Below, in pieces: positions 15,684-24,716 of a DNA stretch of 64,000 bases (its first letter is position 1; each line of letters begins with the position of its first letter). The position numbers were made by a program, and so were the translations under genes. The stretch spans positions 310,001 through 374,000 of the forward strand of contig JARFXP010000003.1 of assembly GCA_029194675.1 (NCBI GenBank). Direction: 5' to 3'. This DNA is from Nitrospira sp. GTDB lineage: Bacteria > Nitrospirota > Nitrospiria > Nitrospirales > Nitrospiraceae. Below the pieces are notes generated by a model. It worked only from the letters and a program-made list of their open reading frames with translations. It did no database searches and was not told the DNA's origin.

Positions 15684-18600
15684 CTACTCTTGAGGATTCA
15701 TGATTCGACTGAAGTAGTGCTGTTCGGCAAGTGGATCCACTTTGAGCGCGTGCCTGACGCCACGCAATGTCTGTTCGTGTTGACCTGTTGCCGTACGGGA
15801 GTCGCTCACTTTTCTCACGGCTTTGATGAACCCTTCTCGCAGACGCTCGCGGCGCTGATCGGCCCAACCTATACACTTCTCCTCCTCAAGGAAGGGCCCC
15901 CGATAGAGGGCAATCATCCGCTCATAGTGGTCCCTTGGCATTTTCTCTCCCAGCTCAGCATCTCCTAAGGCGGCGAGATGCTCCAAATCCTCGAATGCGA
16001 AGACATCTACCCAGCATAACTCACGATTGAGGACGACTTTGCCTTCTCTGACTTGGATGCTTTTGTCGTAGTTCAACAATCGCCGCAGCCGTTGCAGTGT
16101 CTTGTGAAAGGTCTCATACCCCGCATCCCCTTCAGCCTCGGGCCAAAGAGCATCGATAAGTCGTGGGATGGCGATACTTTTTGTTCCAAATGCCACAATC
16201 GCCTTTAGCAGATGCAGCACTCGATATGGAGCCTGCCGCCATGACCGAAGCGGTATGCCATCTAGATGAATTTCAAAACGACCCAAGGTATAAATCTTCA
16301 CTGGCCAGGGCCAGGCTTCGCTCGCAGATGCTACCCCTATTGGAACCAAGCGTGTTTTGCGAATCAGATCTTGCACGTACTCCACCTCGATGTTTGCCTC
16401 CAACGCCTTGGAGTAGAGACGCGCCATCGTCTTGGGAATCCACCAACCATAGAAACCGAGACCTTTGTCTTTTCCTATAACCAGCGCCGTTCGTAAGGTG
16501 TCGAGGCCTGCCTCTTCTCGACCCTGATCGAATTCGAACTGCGACCTGAGGAGACGTTCAATGTACCGGAGGTAAAAACTATCCGTCTGCTTCGCAAGGA
16601 ACTGCACCCGATTAAGATAGTGACGTGCACGCCGATCGTCGCCGAGCGCATGGAGCAATTCCGCAGCAGCATGACAGCTATCTGCCTCTGGAAACGGACT
16701 TCCTTTCAGCCCTTTGACCTCTCGGCTTTCTTGGACGAGCTGCCAGGCCTTGGCCAGATTCCCATGCATTCTAGCCACCCATGCAGATTGGAACAGAAAG
16801 TTTCCACGCATAAAGTGCGAAGAGCTCGTCACGAAGGGCGCCGTACGTTGGAGATATTGTTCTGCCTGTCCTAGGTCACCCCGAAGCAATGACCCGTAGA
16901 CCCCTGACCCAAACAAGGCAGGATCAAAGACATGCACGCCGGATTTTTTGGAGAGCGCGAGTCCTTTCTCGACGACCTCTAATGTCTGTCGCGCATCTCC
17001 TTGTTGCCACTCGAGAGCTGCCTTGTTGGCATAATACGTCAGCCGGACGAGCGGAGCCGTCGTTTCACGCTCGCCAACGGTTTGAAGAATCATGCAATAT
17101 TTTTGGGCAGATGCGAGATCACCTTTCCAGGAGCACAGCAAGGCCATCATCGAGGGGAGCTGGGAGAACTTTTCAATATCTGGAGTAGTCTCCAGAAAGT
17201 TCTTCGCACGGTCAACCCAAGGTGCGATTAACTCCCGTTGCGGTCGTCTCCAAATCAGGGCAAAGAACAGGCAAAATGTGACCTGTATCTCAATTTCTTT
17301 GGAGGGAAAGGCGGCATGGGGTGGGACCAGGCCCAGCAGGATGTCGATCCAACGGTCCGCTCGATTAATATCCATCCAGGAAAAGAAAATGGACGACACC
17401 ATGCCGGTCGCAGCCAGGAGCATTCCAGTCTGATCTCCGTTGGCCTGGAACTTGTCAAAAGCCCGCTCAAAGTGACCTTCGCATTCAAGAGGTGCCACCG
17501 GCATTCTACAAGTCCCGAGCCAGTAGAACAGCCAGGGTACTTGTTGATACCGCTCCAGTGGTACCTGATTGAGCCACCCTTCCAAGGTTTGGAAACGCCC
17601 TTGATGGAGTAACTCCGTCGCCCGTGTGAGAATCAATCGGACAGTTTCATCGATCGCCCCTGCCTCTTGATGTAACTCGAATGCTTCTTCTATGCGACCG
17701 GCCTGCTCCAACAGCGACGCCGCCTTTCGTTGGAGGATTTGCACTTGCCCGGCTGTGAGCATAGCGTTGGCGTGGGAACGTAAGAATTGCCGGAAAAGGG
17801 GGTGGTACTGATACACATGGTCAGTCACCACACGTCGCTCCGTAAAATAGCGCGATTGATAAAGATGCGAGAGGACGTCAGCGGCTGATTCCAGACCAGT
17901 TAACTGTCTCGCCATCGCAGCCGTCATCTCTGGCAGGAAGGCCGTCTGCATGAGAAACGTCTGTCTTTCTGGCGTCAACCGCTTCATCACCTCCTGTGCC
18001 AGATAGTCGAAAATGACCTGCGGTGGCTGGTGTAAGATCTTCCTATCCGCAGCCGCATGAGTTCCGGTCTGCTCCAGAAGGAGGATTAGACCGGCGACCC
18101 AGCCTTGGAATTGATCATACAGACCCTCCGTCTGCACGTTTACGTGTACTCCCTTGGGTCGCACGTGCAGACATATAATGTTTTGAGATTCCACCTTCGT
18201 TAGCCGTAGCGCCTCTTCCCCAATGACGGATATCTGCTGTGCGGCTAACACACGAGCCAAAGCGGGCGGAGGCAAGGTGCGACTCATCACAATTACTCCG
18301 CACCCAGGCGGCGTCGCCTCAATACCAATTGTCAGCATCTCGTGAATGGGTGAGTCCGCGGCGACTTCTTGATAATTGTCGAAGACCAGCACGGCAGGGG
18401 GCTTCAATCGACTATAGAGGTTCTCAAAAAATCGGCGGGTAAAGGTCAACAGCCCCTGAAGATATTCAGGTGTCAGGTGAAGAAGGGGTGTGCGATGACG
18501 TGGAGCTACACGCTGAAATGCCAACCCTAAATAATGAAAGAAGGTCGCCGGGTCGCTATCGCCTTCATCGAGTTGATACCACAATGGACGGATCTTTCGT

Positions 18601-18791
18601 GCTCGCAGATAGCTGGCGACCAATGTGGTTTTTCCGAATCCTGGAGGCGCATTGATCCAGACGAGTGTCCGTTTGCGGGCCTTCGCGAGACTGCTGTACA
18701 AACGGGGGCGTTCTATGATCGGGGGAAGACGCGGGGGAGTGAGTTTGGCCAGCGCGTTAGCCTGCTGGTTCGAACGAGGCATGCGTGCCAT
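15684..18791 (-). CDS. MalT-like STAND ATPase regulator with SARP-type C-terminus
   Basis: A 1035-residue regulator. The N-terminus has the MalT-type NTPase with Walker A APPGFGKTT (residues 48-56) and Walker B-like PAVLVFDNYQEV; the middle (about 350-800) is a helical repeat region of TPR type; the C-terminus (from VKIYTLGRFEIHLDG, about residue 820) is a winged-helix plus bacterial transcriptional activator domain as in SARP/AfsR proteins. A LuxR helix-turn-helix, usual in MalT, is absent. It probably senses a ligand and activates nearby genes; the lipid operon and P450 genes are candidate targets by position only. Start 18791 has GGAG eight bases upstream. An insertion sequence lies 85 bases upstream of it. 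Confidence 0.8.
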   Translation of the reverse strand: MARMPRSNQQANALAKLTPPRLPPIIERPRLYSSLAKARKRTLVWINAPPGFGKTTLVASYLRARKIRPLWYQLDEGDSDPATFFHYLGLAFQRVAPRHRTPLLHLTPEYLQGLLTFTRRFFENLYSRLKPPAVLVFDNYQEVAADSPIHEMLTIGIEATPPGCGVIVMSRTLPPPALARVLAAQQISVIGEEALRLTKVESQNIICLHVRPKGVHVNVQTEGLYDQFQGWVAGLILLLEQTGTHAAADRKILHQPPQVIFDYLAQEVMKRLTPERQTFLMQTAFLPEMTAAMARQLTGLESAADVLSHLYQSRYFTERRVVTDHVYQYHPLFRQFLRSHANAMLTAGQVQILQRKAASLLEQAGRIEEAFELHQEAGAIDETVRLILTRATELLHQGRFQTLEGWLNQVPLERYQQVPWLFYWLGTCRMPVAPLECEGHFERAFDKFQANGDQTGMLLAATGMVSSIFFSWMDINRADRWIDILLGLVPPHAAFPSKEIEIQVTFCLFFALIWRRPQRELIAPWVDRAKNFLETTPDIEKFSQLPSMMALLCSWKGDLASAQKYCMILQTVGERETTAPLVRLTYYANKAALEWQQGDARQTLEVVEKGLALSKKSGVHVFDPALFGSGVYGSLLRGDLGQAEQYLQRTAPFVTSSSHFMRGNFLFQSAWVARMHGNLAKAWQLVQESREVKGLKGSPFPEADSCHAAAELLHALGDDRRARHYLNRVQFLAKQTDSFYLRYIERLLRSQFEFDQGREEAGLDTLRTALVIGKDKGLGFYGWWIPKTMARLYSKALEANIEVEYVQDLIRKTRLVPIGVASASEAWPWPVKIYTLGRFEIHLDGIPLRSWRQAPYRVLHLLKAIVAFGTKSIAIPRLIDALWPEAEGDAGYETFHKTLQRLRRLLNYDKSIQVREGKVVLNRELCWVDVFAFEDLEHLAALGDAELGEKMPRDHYERMIALYRGPFLEEEKCIGWADQRRERLREGFIKAVRKVSDSRTATGQHEQTLRGVRHALKVDPLAEQHYFSRIMNPQE

Positions 18792-18859
18792 TACTCGTCT
18801 CCAGACAAGGCCGCCAGCGATCGGAGGCCATCATCTCATGGGGAGATGAATCAAGACAA

Positions 18860-18875
18860 GCCATGCGTATACGGT
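18860..18875. repeat. Target-site duplication, left copy
   Basis: GCCATGCGTATACGGT, repeated exactly at 20291-20306 at the other end of the insertion sequence. Its length (16 bp) fits the long duplications of IS1202-like elements rather than the short ones of most families. Confidence 0.85.
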
Positions 18876-20290
18876 TGTCAAGCCCAAATAGAAATGTCCG
18901 CTTTCTCCCAAAGTAGAAATGTCCGGTTTATGTTCCGGCCGCCGCCGGGTGGTGTCCTCGTTCCTGCCGCCATCGCTTGCGCCATGGATGATCCGCCGGC
19001 GGTTTGATCGGGCGCTGCGATCGGGACACCGCCGTGACCGCTGCCGCCGACACAGGTCGCGCCGCGATCGCGTGAAAGGCGAGCGCCCGTCCGTGGTGCG
19101 TGAGCCGCATCGTCCCATCCACATGTTCTTCGACCACCACACGAGTGGCGCGGAGATTGTCGTGAACCTGATAGAGCCGCCCTTCATGAGCAATGGTGAA
19201 GTCCTTCCGCAGACACCGGGATGTCTTGATACACAGGCTTCGCTCCAGCACCTGGGCCGTCGGCTTCGGCCGATGCAGATTGACTGCGTGCGCCGGCCGC
19301 ACCGCGAACCGGCGGTTGTAGACCGGCAGATAGCCCTCCAGGAATCGGTTCGCCGCCTCGAAGGTCCCAATCCGTGCGAGGCGCAACTCCTTGACCAGTC
19401 GATCCTGGAACGTCTTAAACAGCCGCTCCACCCGCCCCTTGGCCTGTGGGGAGTGCGCCGCGATCAGCTCAACCCCCAGCTCATCCAGTGCCCGTCCGAA
19501 CTGACTCTGGGGTGCCTCCCCGGCCAGCTGCTCCGCCACCGTGGGCTCAGCTGGCGACTGGTAGGTCGTATGCTTGTCCGCATAGATGGCCAGCGGAATC
19601 CCCTGGTGCCGAATGTAGCGCTGGAAGCTGTCCATCGCCGGGATCGTGCCCTCGTACTCATAGAACCGAGCAAAGACGCGACTGCTCGCATCGTCGATGT
19701 AGGCCATCAGGACACCCCACGGGCCGCGCCCCTCCAACCAATCATGATGGGACCCATCCAGTTGCACCAGTTCCCCGACATGCGCCTTGCGCGCACGCCA
19801 CGCGCGATGCGGTCGCTTCCGGCGTGCGAAATGATCAATCCCCCGCTCCCGCAACCAGCGCCGCAGAGTCTCGTCGCTGACCTCGAGTCGGTGCCGCTCC
19901 GTCAACTTCTCCGCCGCCAACGTCGGCCCAAAGTCTCCATAGCGTGTCTCATACAGCCGCAGCATCTTCGCCTTGACCGGCTCCGCGATGCGCCGATTCG
20001 ACGGCTTCCCCCGTCCCCGATGGACACGTCCCTGGTCGCCCTCCTCCTTTACCCGCCCAAGAAGGCGCCGGATCTGACGCTCCGTCAGCCGCAACATGGT
20101 GCCCGCCTCCTGTTGTGTGATCCGCTTGTCCCGCACCTGGCGAATCACATGGATCCGCCGCAACTCCTTGGCACTCATCATCACCCTGTCCTCTCCCACC
20201 ATCCCGTCCTCCTTTGAAGAACGGGCAGTCTATCAACGAAGAGGACATTTCTACTTTGGTGAAACCGGACATTATCATTTTGGGATTACA
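18876..20290 (-). mobile_element. IS1202/ISNCY-type insertion sequence, apparently complete
   Basis: A 1415-base element with imperfect terminal inverted repeats of about 48 bases. Both ends begin TGT and continue with CCCAAA and a doubled ATGTCC motif (shared CCAAAGTAGAAATGTCC inside). It is flanked by a perfect 16-base direct repeat, GCCATGCGTATACGGT, at 18860-18875 and 20291-20306, the target-site duplication. It contains one intact transposase gene. Intact ends, intact gene and a perfect target duplication all suggest recent insertion. Confidence 0.88.
18928..20202 (-). CDS. IS1202/ISNCY-type DDE transposase
   Basis: A 424-residue transposase. The N-terminus has a helix-turn-helix (RITQQEAGTMLRLTERQIRRLL), followed by a second winged region and the integrase core: VQLDGSHHDW (first Asp), YADKHTTY (second Asp) and SPQAKGRVERLF (Glu). 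The C-terminus is basic. The ATG at 20202 has AAAGGAGG five bases upstream. The gene is full length without stops. The long open frame on the opposite strand is a mirror of its codon bias, not a gene. Confidence 0.88.
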   Translation of the reverse strand: MVGEDRVMMSAKELRRIHVIRQVRDKRITQQEAGTMLRLTERQIRRLLGRVKEEGDQGRVHRGRGKPSNRRIAEPVKAKMLRLYETRYGDFGPTLAAEKLTERHRLEVSDETLRRWLRERGIDHFARRKRPHRAWRARKAHVGELVQLDGSHHDWLEGRGPWGVLMAYIDDASSRVFARFYEYEGTIPAMDSFQRYIRHQGIPLAIYADKHTTYQSPAEPTVAEQLAGEAPQSQFGRALDELGVELIAAHSPQAKGRVERLFKTFQDRLVKELRLARIGTFEAANRFLEGYLPVYNRRFAVRPAHAVNLHRPKPTAQVLERSLCIKTSRCLRKDFTIAHEGRLYQVHDNLRATRVVVEEHVDGTMRLTHHGRALAFHAIAARPVSAAAVTAVSRSQRPIKPPADHPWRKRWRQERGHHPAAAGT

Positions 20291-20306
20291 GCCATGCGTA
20301 TACGGT
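20291..20306. repeat. Target-site duplication, right copy
   Basis: An exact copy of 18860-18875. Joining the two copies restores the sequence before insertion. Confidence 0.85.
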
Positions 20307-20925
20307 CTGTAGGTCGTAATGATATCTCCTCAAGCTGCATGTGCGGAATACGTATAGTGTCATTGTGCACGCATTCATGACATCGCCTGATTGCAGAAAT
20401 ATTCCATTGCTCTATCTCTCCAGAGAAGCGCTCTATTTACATCGCAGACTCTAAGGCACATTCAAACAGGGCTGGTTTAAGAAGCAGATTCAGAATGCTT
20501 CTGAAGACGAAGGTTCTTAGTAGGCCGAATGGAGAAAAGACCAAACTCGAAGAAGGCAAAGAACCCTCTAAAAAGCTCGTGCAACTAAACGAGGGTTAGA
20601 AGCTATCTCAACATCCAAACCCAAAGTCTCGAAACAGCACAGAGGCAAGATACTGGGAAATCGACATGCGGATGTTTATCCAAATTCGACTTTCCGGTTT
20701 CCTCAACAAACCATTTTGAGATAAGCTCCAAGCATCACCATATGTTGGTTTCGAACCCAGCAGCTGACCGATTCTTATCCAGAAAACCCATCGATCGACG
20801 GGCATACATTTGCTGTCTAAGCTCTCATAGATAGTCAATTGTCAACGACTATCAGACGGTGAACCCATGAAAGAGCAGTACGCGACCATGCAGCGGCACG
20901 GCCAGTTCACTACGCCTGCCCCAGT
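20307..20925. other. Long intergenic stretch, no gene seen
   Basis: About 620 bases between the insertion sequence and the third P450 hold no convincing gene. Composition is more AT-rich than the surroundings. Before the insertion, this would have been the divergent control region between the MalT-like regulator and the P450 gene. The P450 promoter element lies at its right end. Confidence 0.5.
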
Positions 20926-20932
20926 ATGATAC
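20906..20932 (+). promoter_or_regulatory. Conserved P450 promoter, copy 3
   Basis: TTCACT (20906-20911), a 15-base spacer, and TGATAC (20927-20932) followed by GGTCCC, exactly as in copy 1 (TGATACGGTCCC). The start codon follows after eight bases. Confidence 0.4.
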
Positions 20933-20940
20933 GGTCCCTC

Positions 20941-22326
20941 ATGCCGTATCTCATGCCTTCCTTCACGCTTGTCGATGTTCCCGGTGCGGTGCCTCTCCTG
21001 GGGCATCTACGCGCCTTTAAGACACGACCTCTGGAGCGGCTCTCGACGTGGTGGCATCAGCACGGTGATGCGCTGCGCTTCCGGGTCGGCCCGAAAACAC
21101 TCTACCTGTTGAGCCATCCCGATCTTGCCGAAGACGTACTGGTCAAGCAATCCGACCGGTTTGCGAAGGTGTACGATCCGAGACGACCGGAAGGTCTTTC
21201 TTTGGTCGTGGGTAATGGATTGGTCACGGCATCAGGTGATGTGTGGAAACGACATCGCCGCCTCATTCAACCGATTTTCCACCGCGCTCGCATCGCGACC
21301 ATGGCCGATCGGATGACTCAGATAGGTGAACAACGGATGGCTGCGTGGCCAGCCGACGCAGGACAGCCGATCGATATCGCAGACGAAATGAGGCAACTGA
21401 CCCTCGAAGTAATCTCCCAAACCATGTTCAGCTCCAGTATGGCGCACCACATCGATGGGATTCGCCATGCCCTCCACGTCAGCGTCAAATACGCCTTCGA
21501 CTCGTTCAGTCATCCCTTGTTTCTCCCTCTCTGGGTGCCCACAGCGCGCAATCGTGAATTTCGTGCCGTGATGCAGTTCATGGATGAGCTGATTTATGGA
21601 TTGCTGGCTCGGCGGCGGCAGAGCGGAACGACGCAGGACGACCTTCTGAGTGTGCTCCTCCACGCGCGGGATGACGAGACCGGTGAGGGACTGACCGATC
21701 AGGAGCTGCGGGATGAAACATTGACTATCTTTATCGCCGGCCATGAGACCACTGCGACGGCGCTCTCATGGGCATGGTATCTCCTGGCGACGCACCCCGA
21801 AGCGAAGGCCCGGTTTCATGAGGAAGTAGACCGGGTGCTCCACGGAAGGATACCCCGCTTCGAAGACCTTGACCACCTCCCATATACGCGAGCCGTCTTT
21901 GATGAATCGCTTCGCCTCTATCCGTCGGCACCAGTAGTCCAGCGCAAAGCCGTGACGCATACCACCGTCGGCGGCGTGTCATTGCCAGCAGGTGCGCACG
22001 CCTTGGTGAGTATCTACAATCTGCACCGACATCCACAGTTTTGGCCGAACCCAGACCAGTTTCTTCCGGAACGGTGGCTGGGCGGTGAACGACCCCAATC
22101 CCGCTATGCCTACATTCCGTTTGGCGCCGGGCCGCGAGCCTGCGTGGGCATTCATTTCGCGGCAGTTGAAGGGCCGCTGCTTTTGGCCCTCATCGGCCGC
22201 CGTTATGATCTACAGTTGGCCCAAGAACACGTCGAGCCGCAGGTCATGGTGACCTTACATCCGAAAGATGGCCTTCGCATGGCGCTTCGGCCACGCCACG
22301 CACCGGTTGGCTCCACCGTGAGATAG
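20941..22326 (+). CDS. Cytochrome P450 (copy 3)
   Basis: A 461-residue P450, a more diverged paralogue of the two at 1.4-4.4 kb. It keeps AGHETT in the I-helix (Glu269), DESLR in the K-helix and FGAGPRACVG at the heme Cys. An in-frame ATG at 20926 exists, but the start at 20941 aligns residue for residue with the other two and leaves the shared promoter motif outside the gene. There is no Shine-Dalgarno sequence. Substrate and redox partner are unknown. It lies divergent from the MalT-like regulator, which could control it. Confidence 0.92.
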   Translation: MPYLMPSFTLVDVPGAVPLLGHLRAFKTRPLERLSTWWHQHGDALRFRVGPKTLYLLSHPDLAEDVLVKQSDRFAKVYDPRRPEGLSLVVGNGLVTASGDVWKRHRRLIQPIFHRARIATMADRMTQIGEQRMAAWPADAGQPIDIADEMRQLTLEVISQTMFSSSMAHHIDGIRHALHVSVKYAFDSFSHPLFLPLWVPTARNREFRAVMQFMDELIYGLLARRRQSGTTQDDLLSVLLHARDDETGEGLTDQELRDETLTIFIAGHETTATALSWAWYLLATHPEAKARFHEEVDRVLHGRIPRFEDLDHLPYTRAVFDESLRLYPSAPVVQRKAVTHTTVGGVSLPAGAHALVSIYNLHRHPQFWPNPDQFLPERWLGGERPQSRYAYIPFGAGPRACVGIHFAAVEGPLLLALIGRRYDLQLAQEHVEPQVMVTLHPKDGLRMALRPRHAPVGSTVR

Positions 22327-22396
22327 GGGCCACATCTATACGCACGGTCGCTGGAGCTGTTTTTATGGGAGACGGTAGACGTCATTCTTCCCAAAT

Positions 22397-22617
22397 CTAA
22401 AAGTTGATCCGCATGGTCATTCCTCCGGCGTGGTTTGTGGTGCGGTAGGTGCCGTTCACAGTGGGGTTTGGACTGTTAGTCACCGTGCGGGTATCAAAGA
22501 CAAAAGCTTGGTAGAAAACATGGGGCTGCCCGCGTTGATCGCTTCCGTCCCTCGCTATTGTGCAACTGATATCCAAATGAAAAAATGACCCGCTCTGGGA
22601 TGAGTAAGGAATACTAG
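22397..22617 (-). pseudogene. 3' remnant of an outer-membrane protein gene
   Basis: The minus strand encodes about 55 residues that end as a beta-barrel C-terminus: VFDTRTVTNSPNPTVNGTY, then HAGGMTMRINF and a stop, with a terminal Phe as in outer-membrane proteins. The NGTYxTTxHxGGMTMRINF ending recalls FadL/OmpP1-type transporters, though this is tentative. The upstream part is missing: the IS5-family element starts at 22618, and the sequence beyond its far end does not continue the frame. Confidence 0.4.
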
Positions 22618-23340
22618 GGTGTGTTAACACTAAAGGCCATTTTCATGAGATACTGCGGACATGGAAATCACCGACGCCCAGTATCGCCACATCGAGCCAT
22701 ATTTGCCGACGCCACGCGGCAATGTGACGCTCGACAATCTGCGCGTACTCAACGCCATCCTGTACGTTGCCGAGCAAGGGTGCAAATGGCGCGGGCTGCC
22801 CAAGCGATTCGGCAATTGGCACACCATCTATACGCGCATGAATCGGTGGTCGAAGAGCGGGGTGCTGGACCGCGTCTTTGCCCAGTTGCAACACGCGCAG
22901 ATCATTCGCGTGAAGATCGAAGCCGTCGCTTTGGATAGTACCATCGTCAAGGTCCATCCGGATGGCACGGGGGCGTTAAAAAAAACGGCCCGCAAGCCAT
23001 TGGCCGGTCCCGCGGCGGATGGACCACCAAGATTCATCTGGTTGCCGCGGATGCTCGAACGGCCATAGCATTTGCCCTGTCCCCGGGTCAGGCCCACGAT
23101 GCGCCCGAGGGACGCAAGCTGCTGCAAGGTGTAGGGAGAATGCCGCGCCCGATCCACCTGTTGATGGATCGGGCATATGATCGAGCCCTGTACAAGCGAC
23201 GCAATGAGATCGAACGGTTGTTCCGTCGGCTCAAGGGATTTCGGCGCACCTTCTCGCGGTTCGACAAACTTGATGTCATGTTCGCCGCGTTCATCACGTT
23301 CGCGGTAATCGTTGATGGCTTGCGGTAGTGTTAACAGGCC
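22618..23340 (+). mobile_element. IS5-family element with internal deletion
   Basis: A 723-base element with 15-base inverted ends (GGTGTGTTAACACTA and the complement of TAGTGTTAACAGGCC), flanked by CTAG at 22614-22617 and 23341-23344 as target duplication. Elements of this IS427-type group are usually about 800-900 bases. The shortfall lies in the transposase, where about 30 codons are missing between the second catalytic Asp and the Glu region. Confidence 0.85.
22661..23328 (+). pseudogene. IS5-family transposase, A8 frameshift site and internal deletion
   Basis: The first frame (22661 to 23068) carries the N-terminal domain MEITDAQYRHIEPYLPTPRG and the first catalytic region ALDSTIVKVHPDGTGALKK. 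At a run of eight A (22978-22985) a -1 shift leads into NGPQAIGRSRGGWTTKIHL, continuing in one frame to LLMDRAYD, RALYKRRNEIERLFRRLKG and a stop at 23328. A -1 shift at such an A-run is a normal expression mode in this group. The peptide joins DRAYD directly to RALYKRRN, whereas complete relatives have about 30 residues between them, so the enzyme is probably inactive. Confidence 0.75.
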
Positions 23341-23559
23341 CTAGCTATTGTTCTTACATGTTGGTAAACTAGGATAGTTTCATTGCGTCAGGCCTCGCAT
23401 GAAACGAGCTCAAGACGGCCTATCAACCGATGTTGTTCCGACCGAGAATGTGATCGGAAGTCTGACCGAGCCCCTTTGCTCATCCCTTTGGGTCTCTCCT
23501 TCCTTTTTCGAAATCCTTTCGCGTCATGGACAATGTCATCATTAAAGGAGAAGCCCAAT

Positions 23560-23895
23560 ATGGGTTCGAAGCTTTACGTCGGTGGGTTACCGTATTCGGC
23601 GACCGAGCAGCAGTTGAATGATGTGTTTGGGGTGCATGGCTCAGTGGCCTCTGTGAAGATCATAACGGACAAGTTCACGGGACAGTCGCGTGGATTTGGT
23701 TTCGTGGAGATGTCTTCCGACGCTGAGGCGACAGCTGCAATCACGACACTCAATGGTACGGACATGGGTGGCCGCAAGTTAACGGTCAATGAAGCGAAAC
23801 CAATGGAGCCGCGTTCCGGTGGTAGTGGCAGCGGATTCGGTGGACGTGGTGGATTCGGCGGCGGAGGCGGCGGGAATAGGCGCGATCGCTGGTAA
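23560..23895 (+). CDS. RRM RNA-binding protein, Gly-rich tail
   Basis: A 111-residue single-RRM protein of the cyanobacterial Rbp type. RNP2 is KLYVGGLPY and RNP1 is RGFGFVEM; the domain spans residues 3-80. A Gly-rich tail (GGSGSGFGGRGGFGGGGGG) with a basic end follows. Such proteins act as RNA chaperones, often induced by cold. The start at 23560 is preferred over an upstream in-frame start because AAAGGAG lies nine bases before it and homology begins there. Confidence 0.9.
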   Translation: MGSKLYVGGLPYSATEQQLNDVFGVHGSVASVKIITDKFTGQSRGFGFVEMSSDAEATAAITTLNGTDMGGRKLTVNEAKPMEPRSGGSGSGFGGRGGFGGGGGGNRRDRW

Positions 23896-24211
23896 ACGGC
23901 TACCACTGATAGAAACGGGGCTCTCCGGCCCAGGCCTTCCGAAACCGCTTCTCAATGGCATTACGCGGCTCGGGCCGGAACATCACCAGAAAACTGGATG
24001 ATGAGGTGCGCCAGGTGAGGCATTGAAAGCCTCACATTCCAATTGGGGCCACCAGTTCTTTGCAGGATCCCTCCGCCGACACCGTCGACTGCTTCATGGA
24101 CAATGTCGAAGAGATTCATGTGGACATCCCTATACTGAAGCTCATGAACCACCGCGTGGTCGACACCTAGGCAAACGGCCACAAAAACAAGAAATCTTCC
24201 AGGTAGAGTAA
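23896..24211. other. Intergenic stretch, no gene seen
   Basis: About 315 bases follow the RRM gene. No frame looks coding. A CTCCGGCCCAGGCC stretch and a GGCTCGGGCCGG stretch could form a weak hairpin, but no clear terminator run follows. Confidence 0.35.
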
Positions 24212-24619
24212 ATGATGGAACGCAGCAGCATGAGCCTCTCGGAATCGCGACGCGGATTCCTGTTCGGAAGCATTTTGATTTTCGTCACGACCTTCGCCTG
24301 GCTCGTACTGGCAGGCTCTCTCGGGATTTCTGAATGGACAGAATACCTCGTGATTGTGGGCATCCTCGCTCAGGTCCTTCTGATCCATCGACGAGAGCAG
24401 GCGCTGTATACATCACGACGGTGGCGGTTCTGGTATGCGCTGGTCATCGCGGGGTTTGCGTGCGATCTGATGACCAGGCATCTCTGGATGCAAGGTCATG
24501 ATACCATCACGGATCCCACACAAGTTCGCGGTCAGCTCATGCTGGGAGGGCTGCTGTTATTTTATATCATGACATTTCCGATCACACTCCGCCTGATCAT
24601 TCGAAAAACAAACTCATAA
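24212..24619 (+). CDS. Small four-helix membrane protein
   Basis: A 135-residue protein with about four membrane segments (residues 15-36, 43-57, 72-88 and 106-127) and a positively charged loop (HRREQALYTSRRWR). No known domain is recognised. The ATG has a near AGGTAGAG ribosome site. It is next to the amoC region but on the opposite strand. Confidence 0.55.
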   Translation: MMERSSMSLSESRRGFLFGSILIFVTTFAWLVLAGSLGISEWTEYLVIVGILAQVLLIHRREQALYTSRRWRFWYALVIAGFACDLMTRHLWMQGHDTITDPTQVRGQLMLGGLLLFYIMTFPITLRLIIRKTNS

Positions 24620-24716
24620 GAGAGCAGCCTGCTAGCAGCACCCAGCTTGTCTCGACAGATGCGAAGCTGATCCAGTGGAAGAAATCCAGAATGCGGCTAC
24701 CACTCTCGCGAGAAGT

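Noticed and set aside
18919..20217. A 432-codon frame on the plus strand across the insertion sequence
   Set aside because: It mirrors the transposase gene, has no family features and is rich in Arg, Pro and His as expected of an antisense frame in GC-rich DNA.
20608..20838. A 76-codon minus-strand frame before the third P450
   Set aside because: No ribosome site or family resemblance; probably chance in an AT-richer stretch.
23383..23559. Longer N-terminus for the RRM protein
   Set aside because: The upstream part has no RRM similarity, and the start at 23560 has a proper ribosome site.
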